64,000 nt of DNA from the NCBI RefSeq assembly GCF_007859305.1, contig NZ_VOHE01000005.1, positions 172,280 through 236,279 on the forward strand, given 5' to 3'. Shown here one piece after another: positions 54,757 to 63,717 of the stretch. A model generated the notes under the pieces. The model was given only the letters and a program-made list of their open reading frames with translations. It did not search any database and was not told where the DNA came from. The stretch is from Luteimonas wenzhouensis (lineage in GTDB: Bacteria > Pseudomonadota > Gammaproteobacteria > Xanthomonadales > Xanthomonadaceae). The translations under genes and the position numbers were made by a program. Positions within the stretch are counted from its first letter, which is position 1; each line of letters begins with the position of its first letter.

Positions 54757-56475
54757 CTACCTCCGCGCCTGCAGCAGCTCCCGCAACTCGGCCTTGTCCG
54801 CCTCGTCCAGCCCCTCGCCGCGCTGCTTGTCCTGCAGTTCGTCGATGCGCTGGTCGATCGTCTGCCGGTCGAGCTGGGCGATGGCGTCGAGGAACTCCGC
54901 GCGCCAGGCCTCGGGGTCGCCGGGCAGGTCCTGGCTGGCCAGCTTCTGCAGCGCCGCGCCTTCCTTGCGGTCGGCGAAATGCCCGATCAGGGTCCCGGTG
55001 GTGATCTCCGGGCGCGCGCTGACCAGGGCGATCAGCTCGGTCAGCAGGTCGATGCCCGGCTGGCGCAGGGCCACGAAGCGGTACGGCGGCGCCAGCTCCA
55101 GCGCCAACGAGGGCTGCTGCAGCAGCAGCGCGATCGCGCTGCGCACCACGCTGCGGCGTGGCGGCGCCAGTGGCCGGCTGCCATGGCTGCGCACCGGCGC
55201 CGACGGCGCGGCCGCGGGCTTCGCCTGCAGGCCGGTGATCTCCGCCAGCCGCTGCTGCATCAGGTCGCCGAAGGCGCCATCGGGGATCTGCGCCAGCAGC
55301 GGCCGCGCGCGTTCGGCCAGCCGCGCCCGGCCGTCGAGCGTGGACAGGGCCACGCCCTCGGACAGGGTGTCGAAGAAGAACTGCGACAGCGGCGTGGCCT
55401 GCTGCAGCCGCGCGTCGAATCCCTCCGCACCCTCGCTGCGCACGATGCTGTCGGGGTCCTCGCCCTCGGGCAGGAACAGGAAGAAGGCCTGGCGCCCGTC
55501 GCGCATGCGCGGCAGCACCGATTCCACCGCCTTCCACGCCGCCGCGCGCCCGGCGCGGTCGCCGTCGAAGCAGAAGTACACGTCCGGCGCGTTGCGGAAC
55601 AGCAGCTCGGCGTGGTCGGGCGTGGTCGCGGTGCCGAGCGTGGCCACGGCCTGGGTCACGCCGTGCTCGAACAGCGCGATCACGTCCATGTAGCCCTCCA
55701 CGACCACCAGCCGCGCGAGCGTGCGGTTGGCCTGGCGCACCTGCCACAGGCCGTACAGTTCGCGGCCCTTGTGGAACAGCGGGGTCTCGGGCGAGTTGAG
55801 GTATTTGGGGCCCGCGTCCTTGCCCAGCACGCGGCCGCCGAAGGCGATCACCCGGCCGCGGCGGTCGTGGATCGGGAACATCACCCGGTCGCGGAACTTG
55901 TCGTAGACGTGGCCGCGGTCGTTCTTCGACAGCAGCCCGGCACGGTCGAGCAGCTGCAGCTGGCGCGGGTCGGTGCCGAGCGCGTCCTTGAGCGCGGAAA
56001 AGCCCTCCGGCGCGTAACCCACCGAGAACTGCGCGCGCACCGCCTCGCCCACGCCGCGGTCGTCGAGGTAGCCGCGCGCGCGATCGCTGCCGGCCAGCTG
56101 GCGCTGGAAGTAGCGGCAGGCCTCGTCCAGGACTTCGTACAGGCCCTGGCTTTCTGGATTGGCCGCGCGCTGGCGCGCCTCGCGCGGCACCTCCATCCCG
56201 GCCTGGCGTGCGAGCTCGTCGACCGCATCGAGGAACTCGAGCCGGTCGTAGTTCATCAGGAACGAGATCGCCGTGCCGTGCGCGCCGCAGCCGAAGCAGT
56301 GGTAGAACTGCTTGGTCGGCGAGACCGTGAACGAGGGCGAGCGCTCGTCGTGGAACGGGCAGCGCGCCGAATACTCCCGGCCCTGGCGCTTGAGCGGCAC
56401 GCGCGCCTGGATCACCTCGACGATGTCGGTGCGCGCCAGCAGTTCGTCGATGAAGGCGTCGGGGATGCGCGCCAT
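54757..56475 (-). CDS. dnaG: DNA primase
   Basis: This 572-residue enzyme makes RNA primers at the replication fork. The zinc-binding domain has C39-P-F-H42 and C60-F-G-C63. The RNA polymerase/TOPRIM core (about 250-345) contains VVVEGYMDVIALF, with the catalytic Glu, and CFDGDRAG. The C-terminal helicase-binding domain covers about 440-572. ATG 56475 (MARIPDAFID) is the usual start. It belongs to a variant macromolecular-synthesis cluster: rpsU and yqeY lie upstream, but a YihY-like gene, a GNAT gene and repeats are inserted between. Confidence 0.97.
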   Translation of the reverse strand: MARIPDAFIDELLARTDIVEVIQARVPLKRQGREYSARCPFHDERSPSFTVSPTKQFYHCFGCGAHGTAISFLMNYDRLEFLDAVDELARQAGMEVPREARQRAANPESQGLYEVLDEACRYFQRQLAGSDRARGYLDDRGVGEAVRAQFSVGYAPEGFSALKDALGTDPRQLQLLDRAGLLSKNDRGHVYDKFRDRVMFPIHDRRGRVIAFGGRVLGKDAGPKYLNSPETPLFHKGRELYGLWQVRQANRTLARLVVVEGYMDVIALFEHGVTQAVATLGTATTPDHAELLFRNAPDVYFCFDGDRAGRAAAWKAVESVLPRMRDGRQAFFLFLPEGEDPDSIVRSEGAEGFDARLQQATPLSQFFFDTLSEGVALSTLDGRARLAERARPLLAQIPDGAFGDLMQQRLAEITGLQAKPAAAPSAPVRSHGSRPLAPPRRSVVRSAIALLLQQPSLALELAPPYRFVALRQPGIDLLTELIALVSARPEITTGTLIGHFADRKEGAALQKLASQDLPGDPEAWRAEFLDAIAQLDRQTIDQRIDELQDKQRGEGLDEADKAELRELLQARR

Positions 56476-56655
56476 CAGCCGGGCCTTCGCGGCACGCGCG
56501 CCCGCGCGCCCGCCGCGCCGGCCATGGCGGCGCCGCTTGCACGCGGGGAGGCGTCTGCAGTCCGGGACACGCGGCCATGATCGCATCCCGGCGCGTCCCC
56601 GGGCAGCGTCTGCGGCCGTCGCCCTTACCGGGCGCGTGCGCCCACGCCTCCGCCG

Positions 56656-57555
56656 CTAGCGGACGCCGCGCGCCTGCGCCCGGACCCTTGCCCGCGCCAG
56701 CCGCCCGTCGCGCGAGACCCGCTCGTCGATCAGGGCGGTGACCAGCGCGCCGGTGAAGAACACCATGGCCGCGTAGTACATCCACACCAGCAGGATCACC
56801 AGGGTGCCCATCGAACCGTAGGCGCTGCCCGGCGCGGCGCGGGCGATGTACAGGCCGATGGCCCAGCGCCCGAGCACGAACAGCAGCGAGGTGATCACCC
56901 CGCCCAGCAGCGCCTGGCGCCAGCGCACCCGGCGGTCGGGCAGGTAGTGGTACATCAGCGCGAACGCCAGCGAATACAGCGCCAGCGCGGCCAGGTTGCC
57001 CAGCACCGGCAGGGTCGGCGAGCCGGCAAACAGCACCTCCAGTGCGGTGGTCAGCGCCGCCGAGACCACCAGCAGGAAGCCCAGCGCCAGTACCACACCG
57101 AACGAGAACACCCGCTTGCGCAGCCAGGCCAGCAGGCCGCCGAGCCGGCGCGCATCGGTGTGGAACACCAGGTTCAGGGTGTTCTGCAGGCGGGCGAACA
57201 CCGCGGTGGCGCCGACGAACAGCAGCAGGGTGCTCCACATCCCCGCCAGCGAACCCACGTCGGGTCGCGCCTCGGCGTTGCGCAGCACGGTGGCGGCGAC
57301 CTCCTGCGCACCGCGGCCGGCCAGCGCGCCCAGCTGCTCCATCAGCTCGGCCTGCGCGGACGGGTAGAGCGAGGCCGACAGCCACAGCAGCAGCACCAGC
57401 AGCGGCGCCAGCGAGAGCAGGGCGAAGAACGACAGCGAGGCGGCGTGGGTGAGGAGGTCGATCTCGACGAAGCGCCGTACCAGCTGCGCCGGCAGCGTGC
57501 GCTGCAGGCGGTCGAGGCGGGCTTGCCACGCGGGAGGCACTCGCATGCGGCGCAT
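56656..57555 (-). CDS. YihY/virulence factor BrkB family membrane protein
   Basis: This 299-residue inner-membrane protein has six hydrophobic helices and the family features HAASLSFFALLSLAPLLVLLL near the start, FVGATAVFARLQNTLN and YGSMGTLVILLVWMYYAAMVFFTGALV near the end. It was once named RNase BN in error; its real function (transport or envelope role) is unknown. ATG 57555 is taken as start, with another ATG at 57546. It lies between the GNAT gene (27 bp) and dnaG (180 bp) on the same strand. Confidence 0.9.
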   Translation of the reverse strand: MRRMRVPPAWQARLDRLQRTLPAQLVRRFVEIDLLTHAASLSFFALLSLAPLLVLLLWLSASLYPSAQAELMEQLGALAGRGAQEVAATVLRNAEARPDVGSLAGMWSTLLLFVGATAVFARLQNTLNLVFHTDARRLGGLLAWLRKRVFSFGVVLALGFLLVVSAALTTALEVLFAGSPTLPVLGNLAALALYSLAFALMYHYLPDRRVRWRQALLGGVITSLLFVLGRWAIGLYIARAAPGSAYGSMGTLVILLVWMYYAAMVFFTGALVTALIDERVSRDGRLARARVRAQARGVR

Positions 57556-57582
57556 GATGGCGGCCGCAGCGTGGCGGCCGCG

Positions 57583-58101
57583 TCAGCGCGTGCCGTCCGC
57601 CGCCGCGTCGGCGTCGGCGGCGGCCAGCCGCGCCAGCGCCTCGCCGGTCACGCGCTGGGTGGTCCAGCCGTCCATGCCGACCGCGCCGAGGCTGCGGTAG
57701 AAGGCGATCGCCGGGGCGTTCCAGTCCAGCACCGCCCACTCGAAGCGACCGCAACCGCGTTCCACCGCCAGCCGCGCGAGGTGGACCATCAACCGCCGGC
57801 CGATGCCGAGGCCGCGGAAGCGCGGCTCCACGAACAGGTCTTCCAGGTACAGGCCGGGCCTGGCCAGGAAGGTGGAGTAGGTGTGGAAGAACAGGGCGAA
57901 GCCGGCGACCGCGCCGTCGGCCTCGGCCATCACCACCTCGGCGCAGGGCGCGGGGCCGAACAGGGTGTCGGCGAGTCTGTCCTCGTCGGCTTCGACCTCA
58001 TGGGCGAGCCGCTCGTACTCGGCCAGCGCACGGATCAGTTCAAGGATCCTGGGCACGTCCCCGCGGTGCGCGGGGCGCAGGACGATGTGGGGAGTCTGCA
58101 T
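57583..58101 (-). CDS. GNAT family N-acetyltransferase
   Basis: This 172-residue protein shows the GNAT pattern: beta strands at HIVLRPAHRGDVPRI, the acetyl-CoA loop RFRGLGIGRRLM (about 106-117) and the final block WNAPAIAFYRSLGAV. It resembles the diamine-acetyltransferase-like (SAT1/PaiA) subgroup, where NxPAxxFYxxLGA is typical. The substrate could be a polyamine or amino compound; this is not certain. ATG 58101 is next to the GC repeat region. It forms a probable operon with the YihY gene downstream. Confidence 0.88.
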   Translation of the reverse strand: MQTPHIVLRPAHRGDVPRILELIRALAEYERLAHEVEADEDRLADTLFGPAPCAEVVMAEADGAVAGFALFFHTYSTFLARPGLYLEDLFVEPRFRGLGIGRRLMVHLARLAVERGCGRFEWAVLDWNAPAIAFYRSLGAVGMDGWTTQRVTGEALARLAAADADAAADGTR

Positions 58102-58503
58102 GGCGTGATTGTGCGGCAAACACCGCCGCGGGTGCGGCGGTGTGACGAGTGCTCGACTCCTTCCCCCGCGCGGCGGGGGAAGGCCGGGATGGGGCATGGG
58201 CGAGCCGCGACAGTGGGGGGCGGTCCAGGGGTGCCCCCCTCCCAACCTCCCCCCGCCATGCGGGGGGAGGGGCCGGATGCGGCGGCGCGGTGGGTGATTC
58301 GACCCCCCGCGCGGCGGGGAAGGTCGGGAGGGGGATGGGCGAGCCGCGACAGGGGGGGCGGTCCTCGGGTGCCCCCCTCCCAACCTCCCCCCGCCATGCG
58401 GGGGGAGGGGCCGGATGCGGCGGTGATTCGACGCCTCCCCCGCGCGGCGGGGGAAGGCCGGGAGGGGGCAGGCGCGCGCCGCGCGCGGGTTGGCGCGGCG
58501 GGC
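58102..58503. other. 402-bp gene-free region filled by tandem hairpins
   Basis: No gene is supported between the GNAT start and the yqeY stop. Nearly the whole stretch is the tandem GC hairpin array; the remainder (58102-58154 and 58471-58503) is GC-rich unique sequence. The GNAT promoter would have to lie here, close to the array. Confidence 0.7.
58155..58470. repeat. Tandem array of GC hairpin elements, period about 138 bp
   Basis: The motif CGCGCGGCGG recurs at 58167, 58308 and 58441 (spacings 141 and 133), each inside a CCCC...GGGG hairpin. Between copies lies a second hairpin, CCTCCCCCCG / CGGGGGGAGG with loop CCAT, centred near 58258 and 58396. The intervening GGGCGAGCCGCGACAG is also repeated. 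This gives about 2.3 units. The same hairpin type occurs after htpG, so it is a dispersed element amplified here. Confidence 0.85.
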
Positions 58504-58950
58504 TCAGCCCGCCAGGGCCTTCTTGACCAGGGCCGAGACCTGGCCCATGTCGGCGCGGCCGGCCAGTTTGGGCTTGAGCGCGCCCATCAGCTTGCCCATG
58601 TCGGCCGGGCCGCTGGCGCCGGTGGCGGCGATGGCCGCGTCGATCTCGGCCTGGATCTCGGCCTCGCCCAGCTTCTCCGGCAGGTAGGCCTCGATCACCG
58701 CGATCTCGGCGCGCTCCACCGCGGCCAGGTCCTCGCGCCCGGCGGCTTCGTACTGGGCCACCGAGTCGCGGCGCTGCTTGACCATCTTCTCCAGCACCGC
58801 CAGCACCGCCGCGTCGTCGAGCTCGATCCGCTCGTCCACCTCGCGCTGCTTGATCGCGGCGTTCATCAGGCGGATCACGCCCAGGCGGTCCTTCTCGCCG
58901 GCCTTCATCGCGGCCTTCATGTCATCGGTCAGTCGCTGCTTGAGGGACAT
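58504..58950 (-). CDS. GatB/YqeY domain-containing protein
   Basis: This 148-residue protein is a stand-alone YqeY: MSLKQRLTDDMKAAMKAGEKDRLGVIRLMNA at the start and GPADMGKLMGALKPKLAGRADM near the end. The domain resembles the tRNA-binding tail of GatB, but the stand-alone protein's role is not settled. It is often found between rpsU and dnaG, as here. It lies 105 bp from rpsU with a terminator hairpin in between, so expression is only partly coupled. Confidence 0.93.
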   Translation of the reverse strand: MSLKQRLTDDMKAAMKAGEKDRLGVIRLMNAAIKQREVDERIELDDAAVLAVLEKMVKQRRDSVAQYEAAGREDLAAVERAEIAVIEAYLPEKLGEAEIQAEIDAAIAATGASGPADMGKLMGALKPKLAGRADMGQVSALVKKALAG

Positions 58951-59004
58951 GGTGCGCTCCGGTGCGGATGGCGGGGGTGGTGGAAATGCGGGGGACAGAA
59001 ACGC

Positions 59005-59042
59005 AAAAAGCCGGCCACGCTCGCGCGTGCCGGCTTTCGGCG
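59005..59042 (-). terminator. Intrinsic terminator/attenuator downstream of rpsU
   Basis: On the - strand, AAAGCCGGCACGC and GCGTGGCCGGCTTTTT form a nearly perfect stem (one bulge) followed by a T-run, 14 bases after the rpsU stop. It should end many rpsU transcripts while allowing some read-through into yqeY, as in other macromolecular-synthesis operons. Confidence 0.85.
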
Positions 59043-59055
59043 GCGTCGCAGCGGC

Positions 59056-59271
59056 TCAGTACAGGCGCTGGCGCTTGGTGACGTCGCGCGCCACGCGGCG
59101 TGCCTGGCGCTTCACCGCGGCCGCCGCCTTGCGCTTGCGCTCCTGGGTCGGCTTCTCGTAGTACTCGCGCTTGCGGGTCTCGGCGAGCACGCCGGCCTTC
59201 TCGCAGGTGCGCTTGAAGCGACGCAGGGCAAACTCGAACGGCTCGTTTTCGCGGACTTTGACGCTTGGCAT
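59056..59271 (-). CDS. rpsU: 30S ribosomal protein S21
   Basis: This 71-residue basic protein ([19 protein letters not shown]...) is bS21, needed for initiation at the 3' end of 16S rRNA. It has normal length for gammaproteobacteria, with [10 protein letters not shown] and the Lys/Arg-rich tail. ATG 59271 lies 143 bp from the divergent tsaD start. No strong Shine-Dalgarno site is visible, which would suit translation sensitive to S21-lacking ribosomes. It is followed by the terminator hairpin. Confidence 0.98.
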   Translation of the reverse strand: MPSVKVRENEPFEFALRRFKRTCEKAGVLAETRKREYYEKPTQERKRKAAAAVKRQARRVARDVTKRQRLY

Positions 59272-59414
59272 AGGAATCTCGGTTCTTGGGTCACCGGCCG
59301 GCCGACCGGGCTGGGGCGAACGCTGGCGTTCGCGTGCGCCTGGTCCCCGGACCCGGCGAGCCGCGTATGATAACTGCCTGACTCGCAACGGCGCAAGCCG
59401 CCCCCCGCCCTCCC

Positions 59415-60452
59415 GTGAAGGTCCTCGGCATCGAATCGAGCTGCGACGAGACCGGCGTGGCCGTGTACGACACGGCCCTGCCCGGCGCGGCCGGCCTGCG
59501 CGCCCATGCGGTCTACAGCCAGGTGGCCCTGCACGCCGAATACGGCGGGGTGGTGCCCGAGCTGGCCAGCCGCGACCACGTCCGCAAGCTGCTGCCGCTG
59601 GTCCGCCAGACCCTGGCCGAGGCCGGGCTGGGCGTGGGCGACCTGGACGGAGTGGCCTACACCGCCGGCCCGGGCCTGGTCGGGGCCCTGCTGGTGGGCG
59701 CGGCGGTGGCCCGGTCGCTGGCCTGGGCGCTGGAGGTGCCGGCGATCGGGGTCCACCACATGGAGGGCCACCTGCTGGCCCCGCTGATGGAGGACGACCC
59801 CCCGTCGCCGCCGTTCGTGGCCCTGCTGGTGTCCGGCGGCCACACCCAGCTGGTGGCCGTGGACGGGATCGGCTGCTACCGGCTGCTGGGCGAGACCCTG
59901 GACGATGCCGCCGGCGAGGCCTTCGACAAGACCGCCAAGCTCATGGGCCTGCCCTACCCGGGCGGCCCCCAGCTGGCGGCCCTGGCCGAACAGGGCCGGC
60001 CGGGCGTGTTCCGGTTCTCGCGGCCGATGACCGACCGCCCGGGCCTGGACTTCAGCTTCAGCGGGCTCAAGACCCAGGTACTGCTGGCCTGGCAGCAGTC
60101 CGACCGGTCGGCGCAGACCCGGGCCGACATCGCGCGCGGCTTCGAGGATGCGGTGGTCGAGACCCTGGCGATCAAGTGCCAGCGCGCGCTGGATGCGGCC
60201 GGCAGCGACGTGATCGTGGTCTCCGGCGGCGTCGGCGCCAACCGCCGCCTGCGCGCGCGGCTGCAGGAGATGGCCGCGGCCCGCGGCGGCCGCGCCTGCT
60301 TCCCGCGCCCGGCGCTGTGCACCGACAACGGCGCCATGATCGCCTTCGCCGGCGCCCTGCGCCTGGTCGCGGGCCAGCACGACGGCCTGGAGATCAACGC
60401 CGTTCCGCGCTGGGACATGGCCACGCTGCCGCCGGTGGCCGCGGCGGCGTGA
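59415..60452 (+). CDS. tsaD: tRNA N6-adenosine threonylcarbamoyltransferase
   Basis: This 345-residue enzyme adds threonylcarbamoyl to A37 of ANN-decoding tRNAs. The GTG start at 59415 gives [16 protein letters not shown], the first ATP-binding motif. HHMEGH (about 111-116) holds the iron-binding histidines, and [12 protein letters not shown] the later nucleotide motif. SGLKTQ and [11 protein letters not shown] are further family blocks. It is divergent from rpsU as in E. coli. A TATGAT at 59366-59371 is a possible -10 but no good -35 is present. Confidence 0.97.
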   Translation: MKVLGIESSCDETGVAVYDTALPGAAGLRAHAVYSQVALHAEYGGVVPELASRDHVRKLLPLVRQTLAEAGLGVGDLDGVAYTAGPGLVGALLVGAAVARSLAWALEVPAIGVHHMEGHLLAPLMEDDPPSPPFVALLVSGGHTQLVAVDGIGCYRLLGETLDDAAGEAFDKTAKLMGLPYPGGPQLAALAEQGRPGVFRFSRPMTDRPGLDFSFSGLKTQVLLAWQQSDRSAQTRADIARGFEDAVVETLAIKCQRALDAAGSDVIVVSGGVGANRRLRARLQEMAAARGGRACFPRPALCTDNGAMIAFAGALRLVAGQHDGLEINAVPRWDMATLPPVAAAA

Positions 60453-60529
60453 GCGGCGTCCGGTGACTGCCGGGCGCCGGCACCGCGGCGTCCCACCCCC
60501 ACACGAAGAGGTCGGCGACAATCCCCGTC

Positions 60530-60898
60530 ATGGACAAAGTCTTCATCGAAGGCCTCGAGATCGAGGCACTGATCGGGATCTACGACTGGGAACGGCGGAT
60601 CCGCCAGACCCTGGTGTTCGACCTGGAGATGGGTTTCGACAACCGCGCGCCCGCGGCCAGCGACGACATCGCCCACACGCTCAACTACAAGGCGGTGAGC
60701 AAGCGCCTGATCGAGTACGTCTCGCAGTCGGACTTCGGCCTGGTCGAGACCCTGGCCGAGCGCTGCGCCCGGATCGTGATGGAGGAGTTCAACGTGCCCT
60801 GGTTACGATTGAAGCTCAGCAAGCCGGGTGCGGTGCGCGGCGCGCGCGCGGTCGGCGTCATCATCGAACGCGGCAACGCGCCACACGGGAACGGATAG
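60530..60898 (+). CDS. folB: Dihydroneopterin aldolase
   Basis: This 122-residue enzyme cleaves dihydroneopterin to 6-hydroxymethyl-dihydropterin and glycolaldehyde in folate synthesis. MDKVFIEGLEIEALIGIYDWERR includes the conserved start, and TLAERCARIVMEEF the active-site helix with Glu and Tyr equivalents nearby. Length is typical. It ends at TAG 60896-60898, immediately abutted by the TTG start of a channel gene in the same frame. folK follows two genes later, supporting a folate role. Confidence 0.95.
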   Translation: MDKVFIEGLEIEALIGIYDWERRIRQTLVFDLEMGFDNRAPAASDDIAHTLNYKAVSKRLIEYVSQSDFGLVETLAERCARIVMEEFNVPWLRLKLSKPGAVRGARAVGVIIERGNAPHGNG

Positions 60899-62179
60899 TT
60901 GCAACAACAGCTCGAGCACCTGCGCACGGCCCTGGCGCCGTACCCCTGGGCCTACACCCTGGCCGTGGTCGCGGCCCTGCTGCTGGCGGCATGGCTGGCC
61001 AACTGGGTGACCAAGCGGATCCTGCTGGGCGGCATCCAGCGCCTGCTGGCCGCCACCGCGGCGCGCGGCGAGGCCGAGGGCCGCGAGGTGCGGATGCGGG
61101 TGATCCCGCGCCTGGCCAACGTGGTGCCGGCGATCGTGATCGCGGTCGGCGTGGGCATGGTGCCCGACCTGCCGCCGCAGCTGACCACGGTGCTGCGCGC
61201 GCTGTGCCAGGCCTTCATCGTGCTGACCATCGCGCTGGCGGTCTCGCGCGCGCTGGACGTGGCCAACGAGGTCTACGAGCGCCGTCCCGACGCGCGCAAC
61301 CGGCCGATCAAGGGCTACCTGCAGGTGGCCAAGATCATCATGTTCGCGCTGGTCGCGATCTCGATCGTGGCCACCCTGGCCGGGGTCCAGTTCCTGCACG
61401 TGCTCACCGGCCTGGGCGCCGCGACCGCGGTGCTGATGCTGATCTTCCAGGACACCATCCTGTCGCTGGTGGCCAGCGTGCAGATCAGCAACGACGGCCG
61501 GGTGCGCATCGGCGACTGGATCGAGATGCCGTCGCAGAACGCCGACGGCGACGTGATCGACATCGCCCTGCACACGGTGACGGTGCAGAACTGGGACAAG
61601 ACCATTACCACGGTCCCGACCAAGAAGCTGATCAGCGAGTCGTTCAAGAACTGGCGCGGGATGAGCGAGTCGGGCGGGCGCCGGATCAAGCGCGCGCTGT
61701 ACCTGGACCAGCGCTCGGTGCGCTTCCTGGACGACGGCGAGGTGGCGCGGATGCGCCGCTTCGTCCTGATCGACGACTACCTCGACCGCAAGGCGGCCGA
61801 GCTGCGCGACTGGAACGCGCGCCTGGCCGAGCGCGGTGCCGAGCCGGTCAACCGGCGCCGGGTCACCAACCTGGGCACCTTCCGTGCCTACGTCGAGCAG
61901 TACCTGCGCCACCACCCGGGCATCAACCAGGGCATGACCCTGCTGGTGCGACAGCTGCAGCCCACCGCCGAGGGTCTTCCGCTGGAGATCTACTGCTTCA
62001 CCAGCGACGTGCGCTGGGCGTTCTACGAGGGCATCCAGTCGGACATCTTCGACCACCTGCTGGCGATCCTGCCCGAGTTCGGCCTGCGCGTGTTCCAGCG
62101 CATGGGCGACGGCCCGCTGCAGGTCGACCTGCGCGGCGGGCCGCCGGCCGCGCAGCCCGTCCCGCCCGCCGCCGGCTGA
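60899..62179 (+). CDS. Mechanosensitive ion channel family protein (MscM/YbdG-like)
   Basis: This 426-residue inner-membrane protein has an N-terminal pair of helices, then several more, and the MscS-type pore helix and beta domain: LGAATAVLMLIFQDTILSLVAS, NDGRVRIGDWIEM, TTVPTKKLIS. The long region after the beta domain (about 250-410) with RRFVLIDDYLD and RRVTNLGTFRAYVEQYL matches the YbdG/small-conductance group. The start is TTG 60899, directly after the folB stop in the same frame with GGGA eight bases upstream; no ATG occurs until deep in the protein. Its role is osmotic pressure release. Confidence 0.88.
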   Translation: MQQQLEHLRTALAPYPWAYTLAVVAALLLAAWLANWVTKRILLGGIQRLLAATAARGEAEGREVRMRVIPRLANVVPAIVIAVGVGMVPDLPPQLTTVLRALCQAFIVLTIALAVSRALDVANEVYERRPDARNRPIKGYLQVAKIIMFALVAISIVATLAGVQFLHVLTGLGAATAVLMLIFQDTILSLVASVQISNDGRVRIGDWIEMPSQNADGDVIDIALHTVTVQNWDKTITTVPTKKLISESFKNWRGMSESGGRRIKRALYLDQRSVRFLDDGEVARMRRFVLIDDYLDRKAAELRDWNARLAERGAEPVNRRRVTNLGTFRAYVEQYLRHHPGINQGMTLLVRQLQPTAEGLPLEIYCFTSDVRWAFYEGIQSDIFDHLLAILPEFGLRVFQRMGDGPLQVDLRGGPPAAQPVPPAAG

Positions 62180-62242
62180 GCGGCGGGGACTCGCCGCGCC
62201 GCGCCCGGATCGGCGATCATGTGCGCCCTCCCGGAGCGCGCC

Positions 62243-62755
62243 ATGCACACCGCCTACCTCAGTCTCGGCAGCAACCTCGAGCCCGGGCGGCATCTGCGCG
62301 CGGCGGTGCGCGCGCTGCGCGAGCGCTTCCCCGGGGTGGTGGTCTCGCCGTTCTACCGCTTCCCCGCGGTCGGCTACGCGGGCCCCGACTTCCTCAACGC
62401 CGCCGCGGCGCTGGAGACCGACCTGGACGCGCACGCGCTCAACACCTGGCTGCACGCGCTCGAGGACGCCCACGGCCGCGACCGCAGCGGCCCGCGCTAC
62501 AGCGATCGCACCCTCGACATCGACATCGTGCTGTTCGACGACCTGGTCGCCGAAGGCCCGGGCCCGGCCACGCCGGCCGGCACCACCCCGATCCTCCGGG
62601 TGCCGCGTGACGAGCTGCGCCACGCCTTCGTGCTCAAGCCGCTGGCCGACATCGCCCCGGACGCGCGCCACCCCGTGTCGGGCCAGCGCATCGGCGCGCT
62701 GTGGGCGGCGCACCCCGACCACGGGGTGGACTTCGAGCGGGTCGATCTGGCCTGA
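62243..62755 (+). CDS. folK: 2-amino-4-hydroxy-6-hydroxymethyldihydropteridine pyrophosphokinase
   Basis: This 170-residue kinase adds pyrophosphate to the product of FolB. YLSLGSNLEPG is the first motif, YRFPAVGYAGPDFLNAAAALET the substrate loop, and RYSDRTLDIDIVLFDD the ATP/Mg motif with its two aspartates. ATG 62243 is preceded by GGAG with good spacing; an ATG at 62219 in the same frame is less likely. Length is typical. It lies 63 bp after the channel gene. Confidence 0.95.
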   Translation: MHTAYLSLGSNLEPGRHLRAAVRALRERFPGVVVSPFYRFPAVGYAGPDFLNAAAALETDLDAHALNTWLHALEDAHGRDRSGPRYSDRTLDIDIVLFDDLVAEGPGPATPAGTTPILRVPRDELRHAFVLKPLADIAPDARHPVSGQRIGALWAAHPDHGVDFERVDLA

Positions 62756-62880
62756 GGCCGACGAGGGACGCCGCCGGCCGGTCACATCCGCGCCGCTGGC
62801 TCCGTCGTGTCATGGCAATCCCGCCTTGCCGCCGCCGGCACGCGGCGGCAGGATTCGACCGGCAAAGGGGAGGACACGCC

Positions 62881-63711
62881 ATGTTCGACAAGGTTTCGCG
62901 CAGCTGGGAACTGGTCAAGGCCAGCGCTTCGGTGCTGCGATCGGACAAGGAGCTGATGCTGTTCCCGGTGATCTCCGGGCTCGTCACCCTCGTGGTCGCG
63001 GCCACCTTCCTGGTGCCGGCGATCGCGCTGAAGCTCTTCGCCAACGGCGTCGGCGTGGGCGGCGTGCTGCTGGGCTTCCTGTTCTACTTCGTCCAGTACA
63101 GCATCATCATCTTCTTCAACTGCGCCCTGGTGGGCGCGGCGATGATCCGGCTCGACGGCGGCGATCCCACGCTGGCCGACGGCCTGCGCGCCGCGCGTGC
63201 GCGGATCCCGTCGATCCTGGGCTACGCGGCGATCGCCGCCACCGTCGGCGTGCTGCTGCAGGGCCTGAAGAACAAGGACAATTTCCTCGTGCGGGTCATG
63301 GCCAGCGCGCTCGGCGCGGCCTGGACCCTGGCCACCTTCCTGGTGGTGCCGGTGCTGGTCTCGCGCGACGTCGGCCCGATCGACGCGCTCAAGCAGAGCG
63401 TGGCCCTGCTCAAGCGCACCTGGGGCGAGAACGCGGTCGGACAGATGGGCATCGGCGCGGCCTTCGGCCTGATCACCTTCGGCGTGGTGGTCGTGGGCGT
63501 GGCGACGACCGTATTCGCGGCCCAGCTCTCGGGGGCACTGGCGGTGCTGGTGGGCGCACTGTTCCTGCTGGCGGTGCTGCTGGTGGGCGTCTACCAGGCG
63601 GCGTTGAGCGGCATCTACTCCGCGGCGCTGTACCGCTATGCCGTCTCCCACGAAACGCCGGACGCTTTCCGCGGCGCGGACCTGGAGCACGCGTTCCTGC
63701 CGAAGGATTGA
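62881..63711 (+). CDS. Membrane protein, DUF6159-like
   Basis: This 276-residue protein starts MFDKVSRSWELVKASASVLRSD, then has about six hydrophobic helices (for example ELMLFPVISGLVTLVVAATF, LGFLFYFVQYSIIIFFNCAL, LGAAWTLATFLVVPVLVS, FLLAVLLVGVYQAALSG). The pattern SRDVGPIDALKQSVALLKRTWGENAVGQ between helices matches the DUF6159 family of unknown function. ATG 62881 fits. It is a single gene, 6 bp before a REP-like palindrome and near an IS110-type element. Confidence 0.82.
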   Translation: MFDKVSRSWELVKASASVLRSDKELMLFPVISGLVTLVVAATFLVPAIALKLFANGVGVGGVLLGFLFYFVQYSIIIFFNCALVGAAMIRLDGGDPTLADGLRAARARIPSILGYAAIAATVGVLLQGLKNKDNFLVRVMASALGAAWTLATFLVVPVLVSRDVGPIDALKQSVALLKRTWGENAVGQMGIGAAFGLITFGVVVVGVATTVFAAQLSGALAVLVGALFLLAVLLVGVYQAALSGIYSAALYRYAVSHETPDAFRGADLEHAFLPKD

Positions 63712-63717
63712 GGCTCT

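Noticed and set aside
58155..58470. CRISPR-like look of the regular repeats
   Set aside because: Only 2.3 units of about 138 bp, made of GC hairpins, with no short unique spacers and no cas genes.
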